A stretch of DNA of 64,000 bases from Tardiphaga sp. vice304 (GCF_007018905.1 NZ_CP041402.1:2592001-2656000); one strand, 5' to 3'. Positions 42,890-54,392 are shown, numbered from the stretch's first letter. Numbers and translations are program-made. The notes: a model not told the origin generated them from the letters alone.

Positions 42890-44353
42890 GTGACGGCATT
42901 CGGTAAACTCATTCGCACCACGGCGTTTCGCCTGACGCTGGCCTATCTGCTGCTGTTCGCGCTGTTTGCGGCGTCGCTGCTGGGCTATTTTGCCTGGAAC
43001 ACGCGGCGGCTGATCAATGAGCAGATCACCACCACGGTCGATGCGGAGATCAGCGAGCTCAGCGACCTGTTCGGCCGCCGCGGCCTGCGCGGTATCGTGT
43101 TCGCGATCGAGAACCGCGCGCTACGGCCCGGCGCCAATCTCTATCTGGTCACCACGCCGGCCGGGCAGTCGATCGCCGGCAATGTCGCCTCGCTGGAGCC
43201 GGGCGTGATGGCCTCGACCGGCTGGTCCGAAACGATGTACCGCCGGCTCGACGACCAGGAGACGATGAACCACCACGCTTTGGTGCGGGTCGAACAATTG
43301 AGCAGCGGCTTTCGGCTCTTGATCGGTCACGACCTTGAGGAACGGCGGCGGCTGTTCGGCATCGTCGCCAATGCCGCGCAATGGTCGGTGCTGATCGTCG
43401 TCGTGCTGGGCCTGGGCGGCGGTATCTTCGTGGCGCGCCGCGTGCTGCGCCGGATCGACGCCATGACCGCCACCACGCAGGGCATCATGGCCGGCGACCT
43501 GTCCGGCCGGCTGCCGGTAGGGCGCTCCGGCGACGAGCTCGACCGGCTCGCTGAAAACCTCAACGCGATGCTGGCGCGGATCGAGACGCTGATGACCGGG
43601 CTGAAGGAAGTCTCCGATAACATCGCGCATGATCTGAAGACGCCGCTGACGCGGTTGCGAAACCGCGCCGAGGAGGCGCTGGCGCGGTCCGGCAACGAGG
43701 CGGAATACCGCGCGGCGCTGGAGCGTACCATCGAGGAGTCCGACGGGCTGATCCGCACCTTCAACGCGCTGCTGATGATCGCGCGCGCCGAGTCCGGCCA
43801 GGCGCGTGGAAACATGGACGATTTCGACGTCGCCGAAGTCGCCGAAGGCATTCAGGAACTCTACGAGCCACTGGCCGAGGATTCCGGGCTGACGCTGAAC
43901 GTCAAGGCGTCGCCGGCGCGGCTGCATGGCAACCGCGAACTGGTCAGTCAGGCGCTCGCCAATCTGGTCGAGAATGCCATCAAATACGGCCGGCCGGATG
44001 CCGCCCAGCCGCCCGGTACCAATTCGGCTCCGGTTCCCGGCGCGCATGAAATTCTGATCGAGGCGCAGCGCGACGGCGACGAGGTGCGGCTCAGCGTCAC
44101 CGATCATGGGCCGGGCATTCCCGAGGCCGATCGCAAGCACGCGGTCGAGCGTTTCGTTCGGCTGGAGGCCAGCCGCACCCAGCCGGGATCGGGGCTCGGC
44201 CTCAGCCTGGCGTCTGCGGTCGCGACCCTGCATGGTGGCGCGCTCGAACTCGGCGACGGCCATCCCGGCCTGCGCGCCACGCTGGTGTTGCCCATCGTCG
44301 TCCGCGAAGGCCTTGCGGCCCAAACATCGAATGTGCCACAGAAGCAGGCATGA
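42890..44353 (+). CDS. Sensor histidine kinase (partner of the 37117 regulator)
   Basis: 487-aa protein from the GTG at 42890 (GAGAG upstream). TM1 ~13-34, periplasmic loop ~35-164, TM2 ~165-182, HAMP ~183-235. Phospho-His247 lies in VSDNIAHDLKTPLTRL. The ATPase domain has NLVENAIKYG, DHGPGIP and GSGLGLSLA. This is a CusS/TctE-like kinase. The stop overlaps the glnE ATG by four bases, so the kinase and glnE are co-translated. Only the frd-rquA block and DUF4174 separate it from its likely response regulator. Confidence 0.88.
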   Translation: MTAFGKLIRTTAFRLTLAYLLLFALFAASLLGYFAWNTRRLINEQITTTVDAEISELSDLFGRRGLRGIVFAIENRALRPGANLYLVTTPAGQSIAGNVASLEPGVMASTGWSETMYRRLDDQETMNHHALVRVEQLSSGFRLLIGHDLEERRRLFGIVANAAQWSVLIVVVLGLGGGIFVARRVLRRIDAMTATTQGIMAGDLSGRLPVGRSGDELDRLAENLNAMLARIETLMTGLKEVSDNIAHDLKTPLTRLRNRAEEALARSGNEAEYRAALERTIEESDGLIRTFNALLMIARAESGQARGNMDDFDVAEVAEGIQELYEPLAEDSGLTLNVKASPARLHGNRELVSQALANLVENAIKYGRPDAAQPPGTNSAPVPGAHEILIEAQRDGDEVRLSVTDHGPGIPEADRKHAVERFVRLEASRTQPGSGLGLSLASAVATLHGGALELGDGHPGLRATLVLPIVVREGLAAQTSNVPQKQA

Positions 44354-47316
44354 ATTCATCCGCGACAGACGATGCCGGCCAGTTCCATCTGGCCGCGCAT
44401 TTCGTCAGCGCACCTCAACTGTCTGCACCCGATGCCGCCGAGCAACGGTTTGCGGCCTGGCTCGATGACATCGAGCCGGCGCAGGCCGAAGAGTTGCGTG
44501 CCGCCGTCGTGTCATTCCCCGTCGCCCGCGCGATCCTGCTCGGCATTGCCGAAGCGTCTCCGTATCTGTTCGACCTGATCCGCGCCGATCCCGCGCGTAC
44601 GCTGCGGCTGCTGCGCTGCGAACCCGACGCCCATCTCGCCGCGCTGATCGCGCAGACCGCGCGTGACGTTGCCGCAAGCGGCGACGATGCGCGTGTGATG
44701 CAGTCGCTGCGGCGGCTGAAGGCCGAGGCCGCGCTGCTGATCGCCTTGTGCGACATCGGCGGCCTCTGGCCGGTGATGCGGGTGACCCGGGCGCTGACCG
44801 ACCTCGCCGACATCGCCGTGCAATCCGCCTTGCGCTATCTGCTGTGCCAGGAGGCGGCGCGCGGCCGGCTGCTGCCGCGCGACACCGAACAGCCGGAAGC
44901 CGGCAGCGGGTTGATCGTGCTGGCGATGGGCAAGATGGGCGCCGGCGAGCTGAACTATTCCAGCGACATCGACCTGATCGTGTTCTTCGATCTCGAGGCG
45001 CATGCGCTTGGCCCCGACGTCGAGCCCCAGCCGTTCTTCGTTCGCGTCGCGCAGGGCCTGTCGCGGCTGCTGCAGCAGCGCACCGGCGACGGCTACGTGT
45101 TCCGCGTCGATCTGCGGCTGCGCCCCGATCCGGCCTCGACGCCGGTGGCGGTCTCGACCGCCTCGGCGCTGCACTACTACGAGCGCGAGGGACGCACCTG
45201 GGAGCGCGCGGCGATGATCAAGGCGCGGCTGTGCGCCGGCGACGAGGCAGCGGGCGCGTTGCTGCTGTCGGAGATCGCGCCGTTCGTGTGGCGCAAGCAT
45301 CTCGACTTTGCCGCGCTCGCCGACGTCCACGACATGAAGCGGCAGATGCAGACCTTTCGCGGCCAGAGCGAGATCTCTGTCGAGGGCCACAACGTCAAGA
45401 TCGGCCGCGGCGGCATCCGCGAGATCGAGTTTTTCGCGCAGACCCAGCAATTGATCGCCGGCGGCCGGCATCCGGAACTGCGCGTGCGCCCGACGCTCGA
45501 GGCCCTGGCGATCCTGGCGGAGAGTAACTGGATCACCTTTGCGGCCCGCGACGAACTGACCGAGGCCTACGGCTTCCTTCGAGGCGTCGAGCACCGCTTG
45601 CAGATGGTCGCCGACGAGCAGACCCATACGCTGCCGGACAGCGCCGAGGCGATGGAGCGCTTCGCGCGCTTTTTCGGCCATACCGACCGCGCCTCGTTCG
45701 CGCGCGAATTGCTGAAGCGGCTCGATTGCGTGCAGGGCCATTACAGCCGGCTGTTCGAGGGCGACCCGGCCGGCGACATGCAGTTGCCGGACATCGACTA
45801 CAGCACCGGGCCGACCGACCCGCGACTGCTCGACCATCTCGCAAAACTCGGTTTCAAGAAGCCGCTGATGGTGGCGGAAACGCTGCAGCACTGGACCGCC
45901 GGCGAGTACCGCGTGCTGAAGATCGAGACGACGCGGCAGGCGCTGATCGACTTCATCCCGGCGCTGATCGCCGGCCTCGTCAAGGCCGAAGAGCCGGACA
46001 ACGCGCTGATCGCCTTCGACCAGCTGCTGCAGGCGCTGCACCGCGGCGGCCGGCTCATTTCGCTACTCAGCCAGAACCGCGACCTGGTGGCGCTGGTGGC
46101 TCTCGTGCTCGGCGCCGCCCCCCGGCTCGGCGACATGCTGGCGCGGCAGCCGCAGATCTTGGACGGGCTGATCGATCCGCGCTTCTTCGGCGCGATGCCC
46201 GACCAGCATGAACTGTCGCTGCGCTTAGCGGCCACCCTGCAGGACGCCAATTCCTACGAGGAATTTCTCGACCGGCTGCGATTGTTCGGGCAGGAGAGCC
46301 TGTTCCTGATCGGCACCCGCATCCTGTCCGGCACGGTCACGGCGCCGCAGGCGAGTCTCGCCTTTGCCGACGTTGCGGAGGGCATCGCGCATACGCTGCA
46401 CGGTCTGGTGGTCGATCAGTTCGCCACCCAGCACGGCCGCGTCAAGGGTCAGCAGACCGCGATCCTGGCGATGGGCAAGCTCGGCAGCCGCGAGATGACG
46501 GCATCGTCCGATCTCGACCTGATCCTGATCTATGATTTCGACAGCGAGGCGCCGGACTCCGACGGGCCGCGCCCGCTGCACGGCTCGCAATATTTCGCGC
46601 GGCTGACGCAGCGGCTGATCTCGGCGTTCCGCATCAAGACCAATTACGGCGTCTTGTACGATGTCGACATGCGGCTGCGCCCGTCGGGCCGCGCCGGTCC
46701 GCTGGCATCGCGGATCGATTCTTTCGCCGACTACCAGCAGAGCGAGGCCTGGACCTGGGAGCACATGGCGCTGACTCGCGCGCGGGTGATCTCGGCGCTG
46801 CCGGAATTCCGCGCCCGGATCGAGGGTGTGATCCGTGACGTGCTGACGCGCTCGCGCGTCGCTGCGGTGATCGCCACCGACGTCGCCGAAATGCGCGACG
46901 CCATCGCCGAGGAAAAGGGCGACGGCGATATCTGGGACCTCAAATATGTCGCCGGCGGCATGGTCGATATCGAATTCATCGCGCAATATCTGCAACTGGT
47001 GCACGCCGCCGAGACGCCTGCGCTTCTCAGCGTCTCGACTCAGCAGGTGCTGGAGAATGCCGCGCGCCTCGGCGTGTTGCCGCCGGCGGCTGCCGACGTG
47101 CTGCGCCCGGCGGCGCGGCTGTATCACGACCTCACGCAGATCCTCCGGCTGTGCGTCAGCAGCAAGTTCAAACCGGAGAGCGCCGGCGCCGACCTGTTGC
47201 GCATCCTGACCCGCGCCGGCGACGCACCGGACTTCTCCTCGCTGGAAGCGCAGTTGCGCGAAACTCAGGGCGAAGTGCGGCGGGTGTTCCGGATGATCGT
47301 GGTGGGCGAGGGGTAG
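44350..47316 (+). CDS. glnE: Glutamine synthetase adenylyltransferase/adenylyl-removing enzyme GlnE
   Basis: 988-aa two-domain nucleotidyltransferase. The N-terminal active site is MGKMGAGELNYSSDIDLIVFFD and the C-terminal one MGKLGSREMTASSDLDLILIYDFD; each is followed by VDLRLRPD/VDMRLRPSG and a PII-uridylyltransferase-like helical domain. It adds AMP to, or removes it from, glutamine synthetase in response to nitrogen status via PII. Coupled to the upstream kinase gene by ATGA overlap. Confidence 0.95.
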   Translation: MNSSATDDAGQFHLAAHFVSAPQLSAPDAAEQRFAAWLDDIEPAQAEELRAAVVSFPVARAILLGIAEASPYLFDLIRADPARTLRLLRCEPDAHLAALIAQTARDVAASGDDARVMQSLRRLKAEAALLIALCDIGGLWPVMRVTRALTDLADIAVQSALRYLLCQEAARGRLLPRDTEQPEAGSGLIVLAMGKMGAGELNYSSDIDLIVFFDLEAHALGPDVEPQPFFVRVAQGLSRLLQQRTGDGYVFRVDLRLRPDPASTPVAVSTASALHYYEREGRTWERAAMIKARLCAGDEAAGALLLSEIAPFVWRKHLDFAALADVHDMKRQMQTFRGQSEISVEGHNVKIGRGGIREIEFFAQTQQLIAGGRHPELRVRPTLEALAILAESNWITFAARDELTEAYGFLRGVEHRLQMVADEQTHTLPDSAEAMERFARFFGHTDRASFARELLKRLDCVQGHYSRLFEGDPAGDMQLPDIDYSTGPTDPRLLDHLAKLGFKKPLMVAETLQHWTAGEYRVLKIETTRQALIDFIPALIAGLVKAEEPDNALIAFDQLLQALHRGGRLISLLSQNRDLVALVALVLGAAPRLGDMLARQPQILDGLIDPRFFGAMPDQHELSLRLAATLQDANSYEEFLDRLRLFGQESLFLIGTRILSGTVTAPQASLAFADVAEGIAHTLHGLVVDQFATQHGRVKGQQTAILAMGKLGSREMTASSDLDLILIYDFDSEAPDSDGPRPLHGSQYFARLTQRLISAFRIKTNYGVLYDVDMRLRPSGRAGPLASRIDSFADYQQSEAWTWEHMALTRARVISALPEFRARIEGVIRDVLTRSRVAAVIATDVAEMRDAIAEEKGDGDIWDLKYVAGGMVDIEFIAQYLQLVHAAETPALLSVSTQQVLENAARLGVLPPAAADVLRPAARLYHDLTQILRLCVSSKFKPESAGADLLRILTRAGDAPDFSSLEAQLRETQGEVRRVFRMIVVGEG

Positions 47317-47375
47317 GGCTGCGGTGCGCTTCCTTCCCTCTCCCAGCACTTGCGGGGCGAGGGTGGAGAAATGGC

Positions 47376-49709
47376 TTACGCCGCCGCCGAAACCTTGCCC
47401 GGCTTCTTCGCGCCCTGGCGGGGCAGCGAGACGCAGACGACGGTGCCGATGCCGAGCCGGGAGCGCAGCTTCATCGTGCCGCCATGCAGGCTGGTCAGCG
47501 ACTTGGCGATCGCCAGCCCCAGGCCGGAGCCGTGATAGGTCTTGGTGAGCTGGCTCTCGACCTGCTCGAACGGCCGGCCGAGCCGGCGCAGCGAATGCGG
47601 CGCGATGCCGATGCCTGAATCTGCGATCATCAGCACCACCGAGTCGCGCAGCACGCGGCTGCGTACCGTGATGCGGCCGCCATCCGGCGTGAACTTCACC
47701 GCGTTGGACAACAGGTTGACGAGGATCTGCTTGATGGCGCGGCGGTCGGCGACCACCGGCGTGTCTTCCTGGATGTCGGCGGAGAGTGTCAGGTTCTTGT
47801 CGTCGGCGCGGCCCGACACCACGCGCAGCGACTCCGCCAGCGTCTGCGCCAGATCGAGCGGCTCCAGGTCGAGCTTCATGCGACCAGCCTCGATCTTCGA
47901 CATGTCGAGAATGTCGTTAATGACTTCGAGCAGGTAGTGCCCGCTGGTCAGAATGTCGGTGCAGTATTCCTGGTACTTGTCGGAGCCGAGCGTGCCGAAC
48001 ATGCCGCTGCCCATGATTTCCGAGAAACCAATGATGGCGTTGAGCGGCGTGCGTAGCTCGTGGCTCATGTTGGCCAGAAATTTCGACTTGGTCTGGTTGG
48101 CTTCCTCGGCGCGGTTCTTCTCGTCGGAATATTTCTGCGCGAGGTCGGCGAGTTCGAGCGCCTGCTGCTCCAGCGCGGTCTGCGACTGCTTGAGGTCGAT
48201 GACGGTGGCGGTCAGCCGCATCTCTTTGTCGACCAGTCGCTGCTCGTGCTCCTTGATGCGTGTGATGTCGGTGCCGACCGAGACGTAGCCGCCGTCCTTG
48301 GTGCGGCGTTCCGAGATATGCAGCCAGTTGCCGTTCTCGATCTGCGCCTCGAAGGTGCGTGCGCCCGGCGCGTGCGCGCTGCTCTCGGCCAGCCGCGAGC
48401 GCACTTCCGGCATCGAGCCCACTTCCAGCACGGTCTCGTAGGAAGTGCCGGGTGCCACCGCGGTGTCGGGCAATTTGTGCAGGCGCTGGAAGTGCGAATT
48501 GCACAGCACCAGGCGATCCTCGGCGTCCCACAGCACGAAGGCTTCGGGGATGGTCTCGATGGCGTCGCGCAGCCGCACGTCGGCTTCCACGGTGCGTTCG
48601 GCGAGGCTCTTCTGCTCGGTGATGTCGACGGCGATGCCGATCAGGTGCTGGCCGCCGTCGCCCTTGCCCTCGCTGTGGCCGAGCGTCAGCTCGCAGCGCA
48701 GCTGCAGCCAGATCCAGTGGCCGTTGGCATGCTGCATGCGGAAGGTCTGGTCGATATAGTCGAGCTTCGAGGAGATCAGCCGGTCGGCGATCGCGAACAG
48801 GTCGATGTCGTCGGATTTCACCAGCGCGTTGACCTCGCCGAACGTCAGAAGGTCGCTGCGGCTGTCGAGTCCCAGCATGGTGAACATCGACTGCGACCAG
48901 AAGATGCGGCCGCGCGACAGGTCCCAGTCCCACAGCCCGCAGCGTCCGCGGTTCAGCGCGGTGTCGATGCGGCCGCGCACGGCGTCGTTGATGGCGTCGC
49001 CTTCGCGGGCGCGGGTCGACTGCCAGTGGAACGCGAAGCCGAGGATCAGCACGACGAAGCCAGTGGTGGCCGACAGCGTGATCGACAGCGCCGATTCCGA
49101 GCGCCAGATCGCCTCGTTGTTTTCCTGGATGATGACGAGTTGCCCCGGCAGCGATTTGACGATGCGCTGGGTGGCGAGCGCATGGCTGCCGCCGGGCAGC
49201 TTGACATCGATGACGTCGGCACGCTGGCTCGCGGTGACCGACTGCGTCACGCTCAGCACGTCGAGAATACGCTGCGTGTCGCTGACCGGCACTTCGATCG
49301 GCACGCGGGCGAGAATGCTCTGGTCGGCGCCGAGCACGATGACATGGCGGCCGGACGCGATGCCCCAGGCGGGGATCAGGCCCGGCAGCAATGCCTGCAG
49401 CCGTTCGACGGCGCCCGGCCGGTCGAGGCGCACGCTGGCGCTACGTTCGAGGCGCTCACCCAGCAGGTCGGCCAACGCTGACAGATCGCGCTTCATCGCG
49501 TTCTGCTTCTGCCGGCTCTGGTCGACGACCTGCACGAAGGCGCCGAAGAAGATGGTGATGAGAAAAGCGATGATCAGGGTGGGGACGGCGCGGCGCAGCG
49601 CGGGCTCCGCAATCAGCAGCCGGTGATATGCCGGTTTCGCGATCGACTGCGCCAATCCTTTGATCGAATCGGATTGGCCGCACGCGCTCGTCGCGTGTGA
49701 ACGCGCCAT
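47376..49709 (-). CDS. PAS-domain sensor histidine kinase
   Basis: 777-aa protein, ATG at 49709. TM1 ~43-63 and TM2 ~205-223 flank a ~140-residue periplasmic sensor. Then PAS1 (~240-370, GRCGLWDWDLSRGRIFWSQSMFTMLG), PAS2 (~380-490, LRDAIETIPEAFVLWDAEDRLVLCN), a coiled coil (~490-550), the HisKA block SKFLANMSHELRTPLNAIIGFSE with its phospho-His, and an HATPase with NLLSNAVKFTP, DSGIGI and GSGLGLAIA. It is convergent with glnE. No response regulator is adjacent; the stimulus is unknown. Intact frame. Confidence 0.9.
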   Translation of the reverse strand: MARSHATSACGQSDSIKGLAQSIAKPAYHRLLIAEPALRRAVPTLIIAFLITIFFGAFVQVVDQSRQKQNAMKRDLSALADLLGERLERSASVRLDRPGAVERLQALLPGLIPAWGIASGRHVIVLGADQSILARVPIEVPVSDTQRILDVLSVTQSVTASQRADVIDVKLPGGSHALATQRIVKSLPGQLVIIQENNEAIWRSESALSITLSATTGFVVLILGFAFHWQSTRAREGDAINDAVRGRIDTALNRGRCGLWDWDLSRGRIFWSQSMFTMLGLDSRSDLLTFGEVNALVKSDDIDLFAIADRLISSKLDYIDQTFRMQHANGHWIWLQLRCELTLGHSEGKGDGGQHLIGIAVDITEQKSLAERTVEADVRLRDAIETIPEAFVLWDAEDRLVLCNSHFQRLHKLPDTAVAPGTSYETVLEVGSMPEVRSRLAESSAHAPGARTFEAQIENGNWLHISERRTKDGGYVSVGTDITRIKEHEQRLVDKEMRLTATVIDLKQSQTALEQQALELADLAQKYSDEKNRAEEANQTKSKFLANMSHELRTPLNAIIGFSEIMGSGMFGTLGSDKYQEYCTDILTSGHYLLEVINDILDMSKIEAGRMKLDLEPLDLAQTLAESLRVVSGRADDKNLTLSADIQEDTPVVADRRAIKQILVNLLSNAVKFTPDGGRITVRSRVLRDSVVLMIADSGIGIAPHSLRRLGRPFEQVESQLTKTYHGSGLGLAIAKSLTSLHGGTMKLRSRLGIGTVVCVSLPRQGAKKPGKVSAAA

Positions 49710-49956
49710 GCCTCTAGTCCCCTCGGAATGTATCGTCGCACATGCTCGAAAAGACTGCCCCGCCGCCTCGAATCATGAAGTGATATGAATCCACTTTGCG
49801 AGGGGTGTCGAGAGTCAACGAAACGTTAACGCGAAATAAATTCTATCCCCAAAGAAAGTTTGATCTTGCATGAGTCCGAAACAGGAACGGCGCGATTCGA
49901 AAGGCGCCATTTGCGCGCGATGATGCCGGAATCGCGTTGTGGTTTAATAGTCGCGA

Positions 49957-51201
49957 TCACCCCGCGAACTGGTCGGCGAGCAGCAAGGCGATGCTGGAGA
50001 TCAGGCCCGCGAACGGCACCCACCGCGCGCAGGTGAACGCGCCTTCCGGCACCGGATCGCCGCGAAGCTTGATCCGGATCAGCGCGGCATTGACGACGGC
50101 GAAAATCACCAGCGTCAGTCGCGACGTCAAATCGGCGAGGCCGACGAGGGGAACGGTGAGGGCCAGGATCAGGATAACGCTGACGCCGATCGCCGTGGCC
50201 AGCACGGGCGTGCGCGTGACCGGGTTGAGCTGCGTGAGAATTTTCGGAAGGTTGCCCTGGCTGGCCAGCCCGTAGAGCACCCGCCCGATCATGATCACAT
50301 GAACGATCACGCCGTTCAGCGTCGCCACGACGGCGATGGCGCTCATCGTCACCAGCGGGAAGCCAGTCAGGCGTTCGAATACCAGCGCCAGCGGCGCCAT
50401 TGAGCGGGCGAGCTCGGCCGGTGGCACGGCGATCACCGCAATCCAGACGATGGCGCCATAGATCAGCGCGGTCAGGCCGAGCGTCAGAAACAGCGCGCGC
50501 GGCAGGGTTCGCCCCGGCTGCTTCATCTCTTCGGCCACGTTGACCAGATGCTCGAAGCCGATGAACGCAAACACCGCGGTCAGCGAGGTGCCGGCCACGC
50601 CCGCCCAGGCTGCAGCGTCCCGTGCCGCGGGCCACATTTCGGGCAGCCGGTCGATCACTTCGGTGCCGCGCGTCATGCCGGCCATGATGATCAGGACCAG
50701 ACCGCCCACCTCGATGATCGTCATCAGGCCGGCGAAGGTCACCGAGTGCACCGTGGCGAGGCAGCCCACCGCGCCCATCGCCAGCACGACGCCGGCGATG
50801 ATCCAGCCCGCCGGGAGCGGCACGAAGACCGCAATATAGCCGGCACTGCCGGCGCTGATGGTGGCCGCCGATACGGTGGCCGCTGCCACGACCAGAAGCC
50901 CGACCGTCAGGCTGAGCCAGTTGCGCTGGAAGGCGGACTGCACATAGGCCGCCTCGCTGGCGCTGACCGGCATCCGCGTGCCCAGTTCGGCGAACGACGC
51001 AGCGGTGAAGGACATCATCAGGGCGGCGCCGACGAAGGCCAGCGGCGCGTGCATGCCGCTGCGCCCGGCCGCCGCGCCGACCAGGACGTAAATTCCAGCC
51101 CCGATGGTGACGCCGAGGCCGTAGAGCACCGCATGGGTCAATGTCAGGGATTGCAGCAGATGCCGCGGCTCCGACGTGGCGTCGGCAGGCTGGACGTTCA
51201 T
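49957..51201 (-). CDS. APC-superfamily amino acid permease
   Basis: 414-aa membrane protein with about eleven to twelve hydrophobic helices. It starts LTLTHAVLYGLGVTIGAGIYVLVGAAAG, the APC consensus TM1 with the unwound GAGIY substrate site; FIGFEHLVNVAEEMKQPGRTLPRAL is the conserved TM6-loop motif. Substrate not predictable. Divergent from the VIT-type gene, sharing a 179-bp intergenic region. Confidence 0.88.
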   Translation of the reverse strand: MNVQPADATSEPRHLLQSLTLTHAVLYGLGVTIGAGIYVLVGAAAGRSGMHAPLAFVGAALMMSFTAASFAELGTRMPVSASEAAYVQSAFQRNWLSLTVGLLVVAAATVSAATISAGSAGYIAVFVPLPAGWIIAGVVLAMGAVGCLATVHSVTFAGLMTIIEVGGLVLIIMAGMTRGTEVIDRLPEMWPAARDAAAWAGVAGTSLTAVFAFIGFEHLVNVAEEMKQPGRTLPRALFLTLGLTALIYGAIVWIAVIAVPPAELARSMAPLALVFERLTGFPLVTMSAIAVVATLNGVIVHVIMIGRVLYGLASQGNLPKILTQLNPVTRTPVLATAIGVSVILILALTVPLVGLADLTSRLTLVIFAVVNAALIRIKLRGDPVPEGAFTCARWVPFAGLISSIALLLADQFAG

Positions 51202-51380
51202 GGAAACCTCTCCGCGTACGTCGATGGCTCGGACGCGCGACGTTGCCCGGGCTCGGCTGGTAGGCTAGCAAGACTGCGCGTCCTTGATCTGATTAATGTC
51301 AACCCGGGTCGCCAGGAATGTGCTCAATATCGATATCATTCGATCAGCATGCCGGCTGACGCAGGCGAACGAGGTCATCC

Positions 51381-52076
51381 ATGAGCCGCAGTCACGCTGA
51401 GAACCATCTCGTTTCCCGCATCGGCTGGCTGCGCGCCGCCGTGCTCGGGGCCAATGACGGCATCATCTCGACCGCGAGCCTGATCGTCGGCGTGGCGTCG
51501 GCCAACGCGGCCCAGAGCGACGTGCTGCTCACCGGAGTCGCCGGGCTGGTCGCGGGTGCGATGTCGATGGCGGCCGGTGAATATGTCTCGGTCAGTTCGC
51601 AGTCGGATACCGAGAAGGCCGACCTTGCGCGCGAGAGTCTCGAACTCTCCACCAATCCGGTGTTCGAACAGGAAGAATTGGCGCAGGTCTACGTCGCGCG
51701 CGGCGTCGACCTCGGTCTCGCCCGCGACGTCGCGAAACAATTGATGACCAAGGATGCGCTGGGCGCCCACGCGCGCGACGAACTCGGCATTTCCGAGATC
51801 AGCACGGCGCGTCCGGTCCAGGCCGCACTGGCGTCGGCCGCGACCTTCACGGTCGGCGCCGCCGCGCCACTGCTTCTGGTGCTGATCGCACCGGCCGCCT
51901 ATCTGGTTCCAGCCGTCTTCGCCGGAGCGTTGCTGTTCCTGTGCCTGCTCGGCGCCATCGGCGCCAAAGCGGGAGGCGCCGGCCTGCTGCGTCCGACGCT
52001 GCGCGTCGCCTTCTGGGGCGCTTTCGCGATGGGCCTGACGGCCGCGATCGGCGCGGTGTTCGGCAAGGTCGTATAG
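51381..52076 (+). CDS. VIT1/CCC1-family iron/manganese transporter
   Basis: 231-aa protein, ATG at 51381 behind GAGGTCATCC. TM1 carries AAVLGANDGIISTASLIVGVASA and TM2 GLVAGAMSMAAGEYVSVSSQSD, the metal-binding signature of the family. An acidic cytoplasmic segment with EQEELAQVYVARG (~95-110) binds transported metal, and three more helices follow. It probably moves Fe2+ or Mn2+ out of the cytoplasm. Confidence 0.9.
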   Translation: MSRSHAENHLVSRIGWLRAAVLGANDGIISTASLIVGVASANAAQSDVLLTGVAGLVAGAMSMAAGEYVSVSSQSDTEKADLARESLELSTNPVFEQEELAQVYVARGVDLGLARDVAKQLMTKDALGAHARDELGISEISTARPVQAALASAATFTVGAAAPLLLVLIAPAAYLVPAVFAGALLFLCLLGAIGAKAGGAGLLRPTLRVAFWGAFAMGLTAAIGAVFGKVV

Positions 52077-52137
52077 GCCAGGCGGTGGTATCGCCACGGC
52101 GTTCTTGCCGACGCGATACCACCTGTGAAGCAAGGCT

Positions 52138-53118
52138 CTATTGCGTCACCACGATCTTGCCGAGATGCTGGTTGGCATCCATGCGGTCGAACGCGGCGCC
52201 GATCTCGGCGAACGGATAGACCTTGTCGATCGGCAGCTTCAGCGTGCCCGCTTCCACCGCCGGCCAGATGTCGGCGCGCACCGCGTCAAAGATATCGCGG
52301 ATCTCCTGCACCGAGCGGGTGCGGAAGGTGACGCCGATATAGGAGATGCGACGCGCCGCGTGCAGGTCGAAGTTGAAATCGCCATGCGTGCCGCCGAGCC
52401 GGCCGACATTGACGATGCGGCCGAGCACCTTGGTCGCCTGCAAATTCTGGTTGGCGACCGGGCCCGAGATCTGGTCGACGATCAGATCGACGCCGTTACC
52501 ATGGGTGGCCTTCAGCACCTCGTCGACCCAGCCCGCGTCCTTCGAGTCGATCGCGAGATCGGCGCCGAATTCGCGCAGCCGGCCGCGGCGCTCCGCATTG
52601 GTCGAGGAGCCGATCACCGTCTTCGCCCCCTTCAGTTTGGCGATCTGCAGCGCCATCAACCCGACGCCGGAGCTGGCGCCCTGGATCAACACCGACTGGC
52701 CGGGCTGCAGCGCGCCGTTGGTCATCAGCGCATTGTGCATCGTGGTCAGTGCGATGGGCAGGGTGGCGGCCTGTTCGAAACTCATGTTGGACGCCGCCGG
52801 AATCTTGAACAACCGGCCGTGATCCGCCAGCGTGTACTCGGCAAAGGCGGCAGCCCCCGAGCCCATCACGCGGTCTCCGACCTCGACGCCCCGGGCGTCC
52901 GGGCCGAGTTCGGCGACCTCGCCGGACCATTCCATGCCGAGCACGGTGCCGGCGCCGCCGGCGCTGCCGTGGACATGGCCGCGGGTCATGCCGAGGTCGG
53001 CGCGGTTGAGGCCATTGGCGCGGACGCGGACCAGTACTTGCGTGCCGGTGGGGGAGGGCTTGGCGACATCGGTGATCGCAGCGCCGTTGGCGCCGTAGAC
53101 ATAGGCTTTCATCTTCAT
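52138..53118 (-). CDS. Zinc-independent quinone oxidoreductase (MDR family)
   Basis: 326-aa protein with an N-terminal GroES-like domain (VRVRANGLNRADLGMTRG, GMEWSGEVAELGPDARGVEVGDRVMG) and a Rossmann domain (VLIQGASSGVGLMALQIAKLKGAKTV) using NADPH. There are no zinc Cys ligands, so it belongs to the QOR type. It reduces quinones or enones. Its start lies 14 bp from the end of the nitronate monooxygenase gene, so the two form an operon. Confidence 0.88.
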   Translation of the reverse strand: MKMKAYVYGANGAAITDVAKPSPTGTQVLVRVRANGLNRADLGMTRGHVHGSAGGAGTVLGMEWSGEVAELGPDARGVEVGDRVMGSGAAAFAEYTLADHGRLFKIPAASNMSFEQAATLPIALTTMHNALMTNGALQPGQSVLIQGASSGVGLMALQIAKLKGAKTVIGSSTNAERRGRLREFGADLAIDSKDAGWVDEVLKATHGNGVDLIVDQISGPVANQNLQATKVLGRIVNVGRLGGTHGDFNFDLHAARRISYIGVTFRTRSVQEIRDIFDAVRADIWPAVEAGTLKLPIDKVYPFAEIGAAFDRMDANQHLGKIVVTQ

Positions 53119-53132
53119 TCTCGTTTCTGTGG

Positions 53133-54251
<1,119 letters not shown>

Positions 54252-54257
54252 CTAGGC

Positions 54258-54384
54258 TGTCATTCCGGGATGCGGCAGACGGCGCAGCCGGATGGCGCAG
54301 GCCCGGAATCCCGAAATGTTCATCGTCTCATGTCGAGGTTCCGGGTTCGCTCGCGTTGATGCGCTCGCGCCCCGGAACGACAGT
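54258..54384. repeat. Palindromic intergenic repeat (CTGTCATTCCGGG...CCCCGGAACGACAG)
   Basis: Imperfect inverted repeat of about 127 bp in the gap between the nitronate monooxygenase start and the CBS gene end. The arms are GCTGTCATTCCGGG and CCCCGGAACGACAG, with inner GGAATCCCG-type complementarity. Non-coding, dispersed-repeat appearance; single copy here. Confidence 0.75.
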
Positions 54385-54392
54385 GAGAGGGG

